64,000 nucleotides of DNA from Methanoregulaceae archaeon (GTDB lineage Bacteria > Armatimonadota > Fimbriimonadia > Fimbriimonadales > Fimbriimonadaceae). The stretch is from contig JADZEW010000013.1 of assembly GCA_020850325.1 (NCBI GenBank), positions 1 through 64,000 on the forward strand, read 5' to 3'. Positions 41,267 through 50,603 of this stretch are shown piece after piece. The notes beneath the pieces were generated by a model that saw nothing but the letters and a program-made list of their open reading frames with translations, ran no database searches and was not told the DNA's origin. A program made the translations under genes and the position numbers. Positions within the stretch are counted from its first letter, which is position 1; each line of letters starts with the position of its first letter.

Positions 41267-42850
41267 ATGCGGATCGCGCAGCTATCCTTGGTTCTATTGA
41301 TGCTGGCTGGGTGCGCCAAGCGCGATCACCAAGCGGACCAGTTTCAACCCGATCCAAGCGAACTTGTCGCCGCGATCAGCATCAACCCCGCCACCCTCGA
41401 CCCGGCCCTCTCGCAAGACACGATCACCAACGATCTCATGCTCCATGTCTTCGAGGGGCTCGTCGGATGGTCGCCGGACAGCAAGATCGTGCCGAAGCTT
41501 GCCGAGACGTGGCTCATCTCGCCCGATGGGCTGACGTACACCTTTCTCCTACGAGAAGCGAAGTTCCACAACGGTGAGCCCGTGACGGCGGTCGATGTTC
41601 TGGCGAGCTGGGAGCGGGCGGCTCGAAAGGAAGTGGCTTCACCGGTCGTCGAAAACTACCTCGGTGACATCGAGGGCATGAAGGAGCTCATCGTGGGCAA
41701 AGCCGACCACCTCAGCGGGGTGGAAGTCGTGAAGGACCGGGTACTCCGAGTTCGATTGGTGGCAGCGCGGGCGTCGTTCCTAGGAAAGCTCACCTATCCG
41801 ACGGCAGCGGTACTCCCCGCAGGAACCGGCCTCGTGCGAGACGTCGCACACATGATCGGCACCGGACCCTACCGGATGGTTTCGTACACACCCGAAGCTG
41901 AGATCAAGCTCGCCCGGTTCGACGACCACTACGAAGCACCGCCGGCCATCGAGCGGCTGACCTACCGAGTCATCAAGGACCCCCAAACCCGGCTGGGCCA
42001 GTTCCGGACCGGCCGACTCGACTGGACCGGCCTGAGCCAGCAGGACTACCTCGGATTGCAGGGCGATCCCAACATCCTCTTCGCCGCCCGCCCGGCGACC
42101 TTCTATGCCGGCATGAACGGCACGGTCTACCCGCCCTTCGCCGATCGGCGGGTTCGCCAAGCGTTCAACCACGCGATCGACCGGAAGCGATTGGTCGAAG
42201 ACGTCCTTGGCGACTTGGGCGTGCCCGCAGAGGGCATTCTGCCCGACGCCGTTCCCCAGCTCAAGCGAAAAAAGCCCACACTCGAATACGACCCGGCGCG
42301 CGCCAAGCAGCTGCTTCGCGAAGCCGGGTGGGAGGGCAAGCTCCCGCCGCTCGATCTTTGGGTGTCCGACTCGCAGGGCGACCGCCGCCGGTCCGCGGAG
42401 TTGGTCGTCTCCATGCTTCGCGAACACCTCGACGTGCCCGTACAGATGCGGCTCGTCGAGGCTTCCGTCGTCATCCAGAAAGCGACCCGACGCGAACTGG
42501 GGTTCTTCTTCGGCAGCTGGTACGCCGACTATCTGGACCCCGAGAACTTTCTCTCGGTGCTGCTGAGCAGCTACGGGCAGAACCGGACGAACTGGGACAA
42601 CGCCGAGTTCACGCGACTTTGCCGAGCGGCGGACGCGATGCCCGACGGCGCGGCGAGGCTCCAGGCGTACGCCAAAGCCGAGGACATCGCGCTTGTCGAT
42701 GCCCCGTGGATTCCGCTCTACCATCCCCGCGAGGCCGTCGGCATGCGCCCGGGATTGACCGGGCTGCAGTCCAACGCGTTTGGCCTGCTGCCGCCCACGG
42801 GTGTCCGCCGGGCGGCTACTTCCCCTCCGCTGCCCGGAAGATCGCGTTGA
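41267..42850 (+). CDS. Oligopeptide ABC transporter substrate-binding lipoprotein
   Basis: 527 aa. The lipobox LMLAGC ends at about residue 16. It is family 5 extracellular solute-binding protein (OppA/DppA type): PATLDPALSQDTITNDLMLHVFEGLV, LAETWLISPDGLTYTFLLRE, MIGTGPYRMVSY, DRRVRQAFNHAIDRKRLVEDV and FFFGSWYADYLDPENFLSVLL. It binds peptides or other small ligands for an importer not encoded here. Its last 35 bp overlap the end of the convergent M14 gene, so its C-terminal tail (PPLPGRSR) may be poorly conserved. Confidence 0.92.
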   Translation: MRIAQLSLVLLMLAGCAKRDHQADQFQPDPSELVAAISINPATLDPALSQDTITNDLMLHVFEGLVGWSPDSKIVPKLAETWLISPDGLTYTFLLREAKFHNGEPVTAVDVLASWERAARKEVASPVVENYLGDIEGMKELIVGKADHLSGVEVVKDRVLRVRLVAARASFLGKLTYPTAAVLPAGTGLVRDVAHMIGTGPYRMVSYTPEAEIKLARFDDHYEAPPAIERLTYRVIKDPQTRLGQFRTGRLDWTGLSQQDYLGLQGDPNILFAARPATFYAGMNGTVYPPFADRRVRQAFNHAIDRKRLVEDVLGDLGVPAEGILPDAVPQLKRKKPTLEYDPARAKQLLREAGWEGKLPPLDLWVSDSQGDRRRSAELVVSMLREHLDVPVQMRLVEASVVIQKATRRELGFFFGSWYADYLDPENFLSVLLSSYGQNRTNWDNAEFTRLCRAADAMPDGAARLQAYAKAEDIALVDAPWIPLYHPREAVGMRPGLTGLQSNAFGLLPPTGVRRAATSPPLPGRSR

Positions 42851-45449
42851 ACAGCAGCTTGAACGTCCCGTGCGGTTGGGCGCGGAACAGAATCTCCGGC
42901 CCATAGAGCACGACCCTTCCCTTGCCCAGCGGCACATCGACGATCGCGGCTCGATCTTTGAGAATCTCCTGACCCCAGGCCCAGCCCGAGCGCAGCGGCT
43001 TGTCCGAGTTGAAGAAGGCGACAACCTTGGCGTCGGGGTTAGTCACGCGGAACACGGGCGAGTTGTCGAACATCGCGTCGAACTCCTCGGGCATGCCGGC
43101 GGTGATCGGGCTCTCGTTGGCCTTGAGTCGCAGGACCGAGCCGGGGATGAAGAACTTCGTGTTCGGCAAGGCGGCCCCGTTTTCGTCGACAAGCGCGCTT
43201 TCAACCGGTAACTTGAATTGCCGAGCCGCGTTTAGGGCGCTGGATCCGATGCAAAGCAGATGGCCACCGTTCTCGGCGAACTTGCGCAGCTCGGCGATGG
43301 TTCGGGACGTGATGGCACCAGCTCGGCGGCGGTAGAGGAATGGGATCGTGGGGTCGTCGGCAATCGAGGATTGGGCACCGCCACCTTGCCCACCTTGTCC
43401 GCCTCCGCCACCTGAGGCTCCACCGGGGATCGCGCCATCCGGGAAGATGATGCAGTCGTACTTAGAGTTCAGGTCGCCGCGGTCGAGATCGGGCGGGTAG
43501 ACGACTTCGAAGTCGAAGGCGAACTGCTCGAGGACAAGCCGCGTCCAGCCGGATTCCATGCTCCCGCCGTAGCGATCCCAAAGGGCAACCCGGGGGCGCC
43601 TCGACACAACCGTTCCGCCTTCAGGTAGTTGACTTCGCCGACCGACGCTGCCGTACTTTGTCAGCGCGGCGAGCATCGCCTTCTCTCCCACCTTCTGGAT
43701 GTAGTAGTCAGAACCCACTCTGGTAACCGTTCCTCCCTCCTTGATTGTTGAGTTGATCACGAGCGCAGCAGCGTTAGCGGCCGAATTCAGTTTGTAGATC
43801 GGGTCACGCGGCCCCGAGTAGTGGAACTGTTGGTAAATCTCCGGTACAGATCTTGTCTTCAACTCCACTGGCTCCAACACCCGATGGAACACCACGCCCA
43901 TTTGATAGGCCAGCGTGTAGCCCGCGTTGTCGTAGGGCCGGATCGGAGGGCCGCCGGGATACTGGAAGTCGTTCGGGTGATCTTGCGGCTCGAACATGTC
44001 GAGGATGTGCGGGCGGAACGCCTGATCGCAGCGGACGACGTAGGAGCCGGCGGGAATGCTCTGCCCCTCACCCCCTGGGAGAACGGTGTCCTCTTGCAGC
44101 TCTTCGACCTCGATCCCGCATTGCATCAGTTTCTCGATGAACTTCATCGCCGTCGGGAAGTCGGGCTGATCGCGGGGGATCACGTACATCCTGGCATCGC
44201 GCAGTTCCGGCTTCTTCAGCGCATCTGCGCCGTGCTCCTCCAGCCGCGATGGGTACCGCGTCCAGTTGTCGCGCTGGCCCCGCTCGATCGAGTTGCGTCC
44301 CGCCCGGTAGAAGTCGAACAGCAGACGCTCGCGGTAGCGCGAGGCGTAGTCGAGAATCGCCATATTCGCGGAGATCTCATACTCCAGCGAGTCGCGCAAG
44401 TGCCACATGCGACCGGACTCGACCGGAAACGGCACATCGGTCGTGGGAATCTGGAACCGCCCGACATGCGGCAGCGGCGCCGGCGCGGGGTTGCCCCACG
44501 TCTCCGTGAGGATGCCGATCATGTTGTGGAAGTAAGTGGTCGTGCGCAGGCCGCCATTCCACCACGTGGAGTACAGCGTCGAGTTGCGCATCGCCGTGCC
44601 CCGCTTCCCTTCCGAGATCATCCGCTGGTGCATATGCGTTCCCACCAAGTCGGTCCCGATCGCGATCATCGGATCGAAGTGGTAGTTGAACGGGTTGCGG
44701 AAGGGCGGCACGAACATGATCGTTCCCGCCGGCGCGCTCTGGTGGTGGTTGTAAACGACCTGCGGATACCAACGCTGATACAGTTGGTGGTTCATGTTCC
44801 GCGTCTCGGCGAGGTTGTTCGCATAGAAATCGCGGTTGTTGTCGTGCCCGGCATACTTCTGATACATCACGGGCAGGTTGGCGAGGCTCCGCGACTTCGG
44901 ATCGCTCTTGCGCATGTACCAATCGGCGACCAAGTCATGGCCGTCGGGGTTGGCGTGGACGAGCAGGATGATGCAGTCCTTGAGAATGCGCTTCGTCTCT
45001 TTGTCGTTGCTCGTAACCAGGCGGTACGCGGTCTCGATGAGGTGCTGGGCAACGAGGGTTTCGTTCGCGTGCAGTCCTCCGTCGATCCAAATGACCGCTT
45101 TCTGCTTCCCGGCGAAGTTGCGCGCGTCGGCGTCGTCTTTAAAGTCCTTCGCGCGAGCCAGTCGCTCGCTGGCGCGGCGATAGGTTTCGAGATTGCGTCG
45201 GTTGCCGGGGTCGGTGATGATCGCCATCATCTGCTCTCGGCCCTCTTCGGTCTTGCCGATGCTCTGCAGGGTGATGCGGTTGCTCTTGGCGGCGAGCGTC
45301 TCCCAGTAGCCCACGAGCTGGCGGTAGTTCGCAAGGTGGTAGTCCTGGCAGACGTCGAAGCCGAGGTAGTCCTTCGGCGTGGGGATCTTCTGGCCGAACG
45401 CCGATGTCACGGCGAGAGCGGCGATGAGGCACACGGGCAGGCGACGCAT
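42816..45449 (-). CDS. Secreted M14-family zinc carboxypeptidase
   Basis: 877 aa from the ATG at 45449; a TTG lies 9 codons upstream. The signal peptide is LPVCLIAALAVTSAFGQ. The peptidase domain (about 25-430) has the zinc motif in GGLHANETLV (H-x-x-E), the third zinc ligand region VVYNHHQSAP and catalytic-Glu candidate ILTETWG. The C-terminal half (430-877) contains a GATase1-like or glutamine-amidotransferase-fold region and a Gly-rich loop (GGASGGGGGQGG). It probably degrades extracellular peptides, in keeping with the neighbouring peptide-binding lipoprotein. Confidence 0.88.
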   Translation of the reverse strand: MRRLPVCLIAALAVTSAFGQKIPTPKDYLGFDVCQDYHLANYRQLVGYWETLAAKSNRITLQSIGKTEEGREQMMAIITDPGNRRNLETYRRASERLARAKDFKDDADARNFAGKQKAVIWIDGGLHANETLVAQHLIETAYRLVTSNDKETKRILKDCIILLVHANPDGHDLVADWYMRKSDPKSRSLANLPVMYQKYAGHDNNRDFYANNLAETRNMNHQLYQRWYPQVVYNHHQSAPAGTIMFVPPFRNPFNYHFDPMIAIGTDLVGTHMHQRMISEGKRGTAMRNSTLYSTWWNGGLRTTTYFHNMIGILTETWGNPAPAPLPHVGRFQIPTTDVPFPVESGRMWHLRDSLEYEISANMAILDYASRYRERLLFDFYRAGRNSIERGQRDNWTRYPSRLEEHGADALKKPELRDARMYVIPRDQPDFPTAMKFIEKLMQCGIEVEELQEDTVLPGGEGQSIPAGSYVVRCDQAFRPHILDMFEPQDHPNDFQYPGGPPIRPYDNAGYTLAYQMGVVFHRVLEPVELKTRSVPEIYQQFHYSGPRDPIYKLNSAANAAALVINSTIKEGGTVTRVGSDYYIQKVGEKAMLAALTKYGSVGRRSQLPEGGTVVSRRPRVALWDRYGGSMESGWTRLVLEQFAFDFEVVYPPDLDRGDLNSKYDCIIFPDGAIPGGASGGGGGQGGQGGGAQSSIADDPTIPFLYRRRAGAITSRTIAELRKFAENGGHLLCIGSSALNAARQFKLPVESALVDENGAALPNTKFFIPGSVLRLKANESPITAGMPEEFDAMFDNSPVFRVTNPDAKVVAFFNSDKPLRSGWAWGQEILKDRAAIVDVPLGKGRVVLYGPEILFRAQPHGTFKLLFNAIFRAAEGK

Positions 45450-45491
45450 GCCGCGGGTTTTACCTTGGCTTACCAATTCTTGAGTAGCCCC

Positions 45492-45520
45492 TTGTCCATT
45501 TAACGGGGACCCTGTATAAT
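45492..45520 (+). promoter_or_regulatory. Sigma-70 promoter of PEP-CTERM gene, leaderless
   Basis: TTGTCC (45492-45497) and a perfect TATAAT (45515-45520) are separated by exactly 17 bp. Transcription should begin about 45527. The ATG is at 45530, so the message would have almost no 5' untranslated region and no ribosome-binding site. Confidence 0.75.
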
Positions 45521-45529
45521 TCTGATGCT

Positions 45530-46237
45530 ATGAAATCAACTCATTTGTACTCTTTGATGTTGGTAACAACCTTGCCGAGTCTTGCCGCTGCTGGGTTCAA
45601 TGTTACGAGTTTTGATCGGACGTTTTGGGGTGCACCGGATACCACGCTGGGGGTGAACGGATACACGATCGAGGATTTTGAGGACGTCAATCTCATCAGT
45701 GGTTTCCAGGTCTCGGTTGCATCGCCGAACGGCAATCTCGCGCAGACGAGCACCCTGCCCAACACGTTCAAGCCGTCCGACGATGTGTTTGGGAACGCCT
45801 TCACCCTCGGCGGTGGCGGTGTTTGGGATGGCCAGCACGGCATCATCAACACTCGTACGAACCAGACATTCCACTACGGCGATTCCGGAAGTTGGGGAAC
45901 GGTGACCTTCCACTTTAACGCCGGTGCATCCAGCATCGGTTTTAGCATCCAGCAGATGGACCGCGACGCCTTCTTGATCGTGAATGGCACTTCGATTGGC
46001 ACCGTCTTCGGCCTAGCCCCGAACTTCATGGGAAGCAATGGTCGGCAAGGCTACCTGCGACTCGATGCCACGGGCACCGATGTCATCCAGTCTGTCGCGA
46101 TCATGGATGCTTTCGGCGGGGGCGATGGATACATGTTCGATCATGTCGCCTTTTCGCCAGTGCCTGAACCCGCAACGATGACCGCGATCTCCGTTGGAGC
46201 GCTTGCTTTGCTCCGGCGACAACGCGCCCGACGTTGA
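45530..46237 (+). CDS. PEP-CTERM secreted protein 1
   Basis: 235 aa. Signal peptide LYSLMLVTTLPSLAAAG. The body is about 180 residues, beta-rich, with GDSGSWGTVTFHFNAGASSIGFS, resembling lectin/jelly-roll domains of PEP-CTERM proteins. The tail is VPEPATMTAISVGALALLRRQRARR: PEP motif, hydrophobic helix and Arg cluster. Such tails are processed by an exosortase, absent from this window, and proteins are sent to the surface or extracellular matrix. The message appears leaderless. Confidence 0.9.
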   Translation: MKSTHLYSLMLVTTLPSLAAAGFNVTSFDRTFWGAPDTTLGVNGYTIEDFEDVNLISGFQVSVASPNGNLAQTSTLPNTFKPSDDVFGNAFTLGGGGVWDGQHGIINTRTNQTFHYGDSGSWGTVTFHFNAGASSIGFSIQQMDRDAFLIVNGTSIGTVFGLAPNFMGSNGRQGYLRLDATGTDVIQSVAIMDAFGGGDGYMFDHVAFSPVPEPATMTAISVGALALLRRQRARR

Positions 46238-46981
46238 TCAATGTGCTGAGTTAGCCTCAGCGGGTAGATGGGAGGCATCGCCCTGCCCGATTTGGCTCGC
46301 GAACTGTTTCTTCCTTCGACCTTCCCGGTAGGCAACGGTCTTCTCGACGTCGCCCCGGATATCTGGTGTTCGACAACCTTTTGTTGCGTGGATGACCTCG
46401 ACGTTGCCGATCCTATCCGCAGCGGCCAGCACGGATTCGCGCACCGACTCGCGCAACCCGAACGCGATCATCGCGCCAAGCATCGAATAACGGGTGCGGT
46501 TTGGGCGGGTGTGAATCTCGCGCTCGACCTGGTCCACCAAGTCTAGGATCTCGGCGTCCGACAGAGCCGCCGTCTCTCCGTTGTGAGCAAGGATGCTCCA
46601 CGAGAGTTGGCTGTGCCACTCCCGCGGGTCGTCCTTCCACGTGCGGAAAAACTCGAGGTGATGCGGCGATTTGGCGACGGCGGCAGCGAGGGCAAGCCCC
46701 AAGCCGTAGTTATCAACCCGCTCAAGCCAGATTCCGACCATCTCAACGTTCCAAGCATCGGGGTCGGCGATCAGCGGTGCCAAAGCTCGCGCGTCGGAAA
46801 TGTCGGTATTCCACAACTGCTGGGCCAAGGCGTGGTCCTTCTTGATGCGCTTCTGGATCTTGTAGAGGTCGGCGTACTTGACGCCGAGCACCTCACCCGT
46901 AGCCCCGTGATTGCGGTACGTCTTGGCAGAAGACTCGCAACTCAGCGAGCGGAGTTCATCGATGGTCTCGGCAAGCGTCAT
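46238..46981 (-). CDS. AlkD-like DNA alkylation repair family protein
   Basis: 247 aa from the ATG at 46981. All-helical HEAT-like repeat protein: GVKYADLYKIQKRIKKDHALAQQLW, DARALAPLIADPDAW, then WLERVDNYGLGLALAAAV and FFRTWKDDPREWHSQLSWSIL. AlkD homologues excise bulky or cationic alkylated bases, but some family members lack activity; the catalytic Asp/Trp/Arg set was not confirmed. The C-terminus is Arg/Lys-rich (EGRRKKQFAS). Its stop codon abuts the convergent PEP-CTERM gene. Confidence 0.8.
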   Translation of the reverse strand: MTLAETIDELRSLSCESSAKTYRNHGATGEVLGVKYADLYKIQKRIKKDHALAQQLWNTDISDARALAPLIADPDAWNVEMVGIWLERVDNYGLGLALAAAVAKSPHHLEFFRTWKDDPREWHSQLSWSILAHNGETAALSDAEILDLVDQVEREIHTRPNRTRYSMLGAMIAFGLRESVRESVLAAADRIGNVEVIHATKGCRTPDIRGDVEKTVAYREGRRKKQFASQIGQGDASHLPAEANSAH

Positions 46982-46990
46982 ACGCGCATT

Positions 46991-47032
46991 ATGCAAGAAG
47001 AAGCCCCACGACGGAAACCGTCGCGGGGGCTT
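46991..47032 (-). terminator. Hairpin upstream of the AlkD-like gene
   Basis: AAGCCCCxCGACGG (47001-47014) pairs with 47018-47032 apart from one mismatch and a bulge. On the minus strand CTTCTTCTTGC follows. It lies just before the AlkD-like start, so it may be a back-up terminator of the PEP-CTERM gene or a leader structure. Confidence 0.6.
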
Positions 47033-47052
47033 GCTAGAGACATGGAGGAACA

Positions 47053-47087
47053 CGGGACAAAGCAGCCTGAGTCTCTTCTCAGGCTGC
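47053..47087 (-). terminator. Intrinsic terminator of PEP-CTERM gene 2
   Basis: A 10-bp perfect stem (47062-47071 with 47078-47087) with a 6-base loop, followed on the minus strand by TTTGTCCC. It lies 30 bp after the stop of the gene. Confidence 0.8.
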
Positions 47088-47116
47088 CAATCCGTCCCAG
47101 GCTGAGGGCTTGCGCC

Positions 47117-47794
47117 TTAGTTCTTGCGGCGTCGACGAGCGAGCGCGGCCACACCGAGGCCGAGGATGGCCATCGTAGCCGGCTCCGGAACAGCCGTACC
47201 TTCGACGAGCACGTTATCGACACGGTTGGTACCCGCCGACGCGACAGTGCCCAGGCCGATCGAAACGGTGGAAGTGTTCGTCAGTCGAAGGAACACGCTG
47301 GCCTGATTGTCAATCGCAGTCGCTTGGCTCAGGTCGAGCATGAACCTGTAAGCCGGGCTAGAAGTGGTGGTATTCCAGGCCGCGTTGGGGGCACCACCAT
47401 TAAGCAGCACCTCATACACCGAGCCGAAGTTAGTGAAGTTGGTTCCGTCCGTGCTGTACTGAACTTGGAAGTCTCGCGGACCGGTGCTGCTGCCCGTCTG
47501 ATCCCAGGCGAACATGATGTTCTGCAGTCCTGCAGTGGAGAACGCGAACTGGTAGTAGTCACCGACCGACCAACCGTTGGAGCTGAACGACTCAAGGGAG
47601 CCATTGCCTGCAGGGTTGCTGTAAACCGCTGCCGTGCTGGAATGGAAGCCGGTCGCGAAGCCCGTGCCGACCTCAGCCGCATGGGGTCCGGCATTCGTAG
47701 GAACGGACACTTCAAACGTCCAGTTGGCGATAACATTAGCTTGCGAAGCAGCGACAGCGCCAAACAACGCAACGATCATTAGGGATTTCTTCAT
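47117..47794 (-). CDS. PEP-CTERM secreted protein 2
   Basis: 225 aa from the ATG at 47794, which has AGAGGA six bases upstream. Signal KKSLMIVALFGAVAASQANV. The mature part has YYQFAFSTAGLQNIMFAWDQ, DFQVQYSTDGTNFTNFG and FLRLTNTSTVSIGLGT strands, a pattern common in PEP-CTERM proteins with a discoidin/LamG-like sandwich. The tail VPEPATMAILGLGVAALARRRRKN carries motif, helix and basic end. A TATACT -10-like box lies near 47829-47834 on the minus strand. Confidence 0.92.
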   Translation of the reverse strand: MKKSLMIVALFGAVAASQANVIANWTFEVSVPTNAGPHAAEVGTGFATGFHSSTAAVYSNPAGNGSLESFSSNGWSVGDYYQFAFSTAGLQNIMFAWDQTGSSTGPRDFQVQYSTDGTNFTNFGSVYEVLLNGGAPNAAWNTTTSSPAYRFMLDLSQATAIDNQASVFLRLTNTSTVSIGLGTVASAGTNRVDNVLVEGTAVPEPATMAILGLGVAALARRRRKN

Positions 47795-47979
47795 AGTTCC
47801 TCTCACGCCCAGCCTGGGCGACACAACAAAGTATATCTGTCCGGGCGAGATTCTCCGATCTCAAGGGACATGATCGGGGCCTCTCTTAACATGAATCTGG
47901 CACAAATACTGGTAAATGCGCGAGCGGCCAGCTCGCCGATCAAGCCGTGTTCGAGCTCTGCGACCCATAATCAAACTTC

Positions 47980-50547
47980 ATGAAGCATCCCAAGTGCGTC
48001 CACTCGTTCGAAGTCGTCGACGAGCTTCCCGAGTTGTTGCGGCCTCTGCGCATGCTCGCGTCCAACTTCCGTTGGACTTGGCACCACCCCACTCGGGAGC
48101 TCTTTCGAGCCGTGGACCGCAACCTCTGGGAAGCGGTCGAGCACAATCCGTTGCAGTTCCTGGCCCGGGTCAGCAAGGATCGGCTGAATGCCCTCGCTGA
48201 GGACCCGGTTTTTCTTGCCCAGTTGAAGACCTGCGCCGATGACCTCGATGCCTACCTGACTGGGCCGACCTGGTACTCCCAGCAGCCCCATCACGATCCG
48301 ACAACCTGCATCGCCTACTTCTGTGCCGAGTTCGGCATCAGCGAGGCGCTCCCGATCTACTCGGGCGGACTTGGTGTCCTTGCCGGCGATCATCTCAAGG
48401 CGGCTTCAGATTTGGGCTTGCCTTTGGTCGGCGTCGGACTGCTCTACGCCCGGGGCTACTTCCGCCAGTTTCTCAGCCCAGACGGATGGCAACAGGAGCA
48501 CTATCCCCACCTCGACTTCTACGAACTGCCGCTGCAACTCGTGCGGCAGGAGAATGGAAGCCCGCTTCGCGTGGAGGTCGAGTTCCCAGACCGAATCGTC
48601 ACCTGCCAAATCTGGAGAACCGAAGTCGGCCGGATCCCCCTGTATCTCCTCGATTCGAACGTTCTCGAAAACGCGCCCCACGACCAGAGCATCACCGACA
48701 CGCTCTACGGTGGCGACGACGAGATGCGCATTAGGCAGGAGCTCATCCTTGGGGTGGGCGGCATGCGAGCGCTCACCGCACTCGGGATCGAACCCACGGT
48801 CTGCCACATGAACGAGGGTCATGCCGCGTTCCTCACGATCGAACGGATCCGGCAGTACATGGCGAAGCACGGTTGCGACTTCCGCACCGCTCGCCAAGTC
48901 ATCGTCAACGGCAATGTCTTCACAACCCATACCCCGGTTCCCGCCGGATTCGACCTGTTCCGGATCGAGCTGCTCGAGCCTCACACGCGCAAACTGGTTG
49001 AAGGGACGGGCTTGACTTTCAGCGACTTCGTCCGCATGGGGCGCCTTGATCCTCACAATGAGGCCGAGGCGTTCAACATGGCGGTGCTCGCGATGGGCAA
49101 CGCAAACTTCGTGAACGGCGTCTCCGAACTTCACGCCAAGGTCACCCGTGAGATGTTCCACTCACGGTGGCCCGACCATCCCGAAGATGAAGTGCCTATC
49201 GAGGCGGTCACCAACGGCATCCACACCACCACGTGGACCTGCGCGCGCATGACCGAGCTCTTCGACACCTATCTCGGTTCCGAGTGGCGCACCGACCCTG
49301 CGAACCCGGCCGTGTGGCAGAGGATCTACGAGGTTCCGGATGCCGAGCTCTGGGCGATACGCGACAACCAACGCGGCGACCTGGTGCGCTTTGTCCGGAG
49401 ATACCTAAGAGATATCGCGAGCCGGCGGGGCATGGGCCGGGCGACTTTTGGGCACATGGAGTCGGTTCTTGACCCGCGCATCCTCACGATCGGCTTTGCC
49501 CGACGGTTCGCAACCTACAAGCGAGCCACCCTCATGCTTACTGACCGGGAGCGCTTGAAGCAGATGCTCTTCCACCCGGAGCGTCCGGTGCAGATCGTGA
49601 TCGCCGGGAAGAGCCATCCCCGAGACGACGGCGGCAAGCGGCTCATCCAAGAGCTGAATCAGTTCATCACCGCTGAGGGCGGACGAACGCGCATGGTGTT
49701 CCTCGAGGACTACGACATGCGCATCGCCAGAATGCTCGTGCAAGGCGTGGACGTGTGGCTAAACAACCCGCGGCGACCGATGGAAGCCTCAGGCACCAGC
49801 GGAATGAAAGTTGTCCCGAACGGTGGTCTCAACTGTTCCGTGCTCGACGGCTGGTGGGACGAAGGCTACGCCCCTGGGCTCGGGTGGGCAATCGGGGACC
49901 GCCTCGATCTGCCCGACCATATGCAGCAAGATTGGTTGGACAGCCGCACGTTGTACCACCTCATCGAGACCGACATCGCGCCGACGTTCTACCATCGCGT
50001 CGACGGGGCGATCCCTTATGGCTGGGTCGACATGATCAAGAAGTCGATTGCCGCCCACGCGTGGCGATTCTCGACATCGAGGATGGTCCGCGATTATGCC
50101 GAGAAGGGCTATTTGCCCGCGGACGCCAGGTATCGCAAGCTCGACGCTGACGGTCAGCAGGAAGCCCGGGCCATTCTGGCCTGGCGAGATCGGGTTCGCC
50201 AGGCGTGGCCGAAGATCAAGGTGGTGTCAGTTGAGGACGATGCCGGCGCCGCCAATGTGGTTGGACGCGAGGTCACCGTTCGTGCGGTCGTCGACATCGA
50301 CGGACTCAACACGGAGGACATTGTGGTTGAGGCACTCGTCGGAAAGGTCGGCTCGACTCGCGATCTCTACCTTGATCGAATCGTGCCGCTCAGCCCGGTG
50401 GAATCGGCGGGGGCCGGGGTCGTGTACTCGGCCAAAGTCGCGCTGGATCAACCGGGCAATCGCGGCTACACGATCCGCGTGCGACCCCATCACGACAGCG
50501 TGCCGGTGGACCATGAACTCCCGCTCGTGCGCTGGGAAAAGGTGTAG
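47980..50547 (+). CDS. glgP: Alpha-glucan (glycogen/maltodextrin) phosphorylase
   Basis: 855 aa. It releases glucose 1-phosphate from alpha-1,4-glucans using pyridoxal phosphate. It starts with a DUF3417 N-terminal domain (ELLRPLRMLASNFRWTWHHPTREL). IAYFCAEFGISEALPIYSGGLGVL is the phosphorylase core. The PLP lysine lies in EASGTSGMK (Lys610), and GLNCSVLDGWWDEG follows. A C-terminal beta-domain (about 760-855) has a VREV...VRVRPHH pattern. This is the long GlgP type of Actinobacteria and Thermotoga rather than the E. coli type. No other glycogen genes are near. Confidence 0.95.
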   Translation: MKHPKCVHSFEVVDELPELLRPLRMLASNFRWTWHHPTRELFRAVDRNLWEAVEHNPLQFLARVSKDRLNALAEDPVFLAQLKTCADDLDAYLTGPTWYSQQPHHDPTTCIAYFCAEFGISEALPIYSGGLGVLAGDHLKAASDLGLPLVGVGLLYARGYFRQFLSPDGWQQEHYPHLDFYELPLQLVRQENGSPLRVEVEFPDRIVTCQIWRTEVGRIPLYLLDSNVLENAPHDQSITDTLYGGDDEMRIRQELILGVGGMRALTALGIEPTVCHMNEGHAAFLTIERIRQYMAKHGCDFRTARQVIVNGNVFTTHTPVPAGFDLFRIELLEPHTRKLVEGTGLTFSDFVRMGRLDPHNEAEAFNMAVLAMGNANFVNGVSELHAKVTREMFHSRWPDHPEDEVPIEAVTNGIHTTTWTCARMTELFDTYLGSEWRTDPANPAVWQRIYEVPDAELWAIRDNQRGDLVRFVRRYLRDIASRRGMGRATFGHMESVLDPRILTIGFARRFATYKRATLMLTDRERLKQMLFHPERPVQIVIAGKSHPRDDGGKRLIQELNQFITAEGGRTRMVFLEDYDMRIARMLVQGVDVWLNNPRRPMEASGTSGMKVVPNGGLNCSVLDGWWDEGYAPGLGWAIGDRLDLPDHMQQDWLDSRTLYHLIETDIAPTFYHRVDGAIPYGWVDMIKKSIAAHAWRFSTSRMVRDYAEKGYLPADARYRKLDADGQQEARAILAWRDRVRQAWPKIKVVSVEDDAGAANVVGREVTVRAVVDIDGLNTEDIVVEALVGKVGSTRDLYLDRIVPLSPVESAGAGVVYSAKVALDQPGNRGYTIRVRPHHDSVPVDHELPLVRWEKV

Positions 50548-50568
50548 GTCGCTCGAGCGAAGCGTGGC

Positions 50569-50596
50569 TGAGGGGTAGTCGCAAAACTACCCCTCA
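50569..50596. terminator. 11-bp perfect hairpin between convergent genes
   Basis: TGAGGGGTAGT (50569-50579) pairs with ACTACCCCTCA (50586-50596) across CGCAAA, between glgP and the SnoaL-like gene. There is no T-tract. It resembles the hairpin at 34286 in position and lack of T-run. Confidence 0.6.
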
Positions 50597-50603
50597 ATGC
50601 CGC

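Noticed and set aside
43821-45503. 560-codon plus-strand frame opposite the M14 peptidase
   Set aside because: Arg/Val/His-rich shadow; the opposite strand has signal peptide and zinc motifs.
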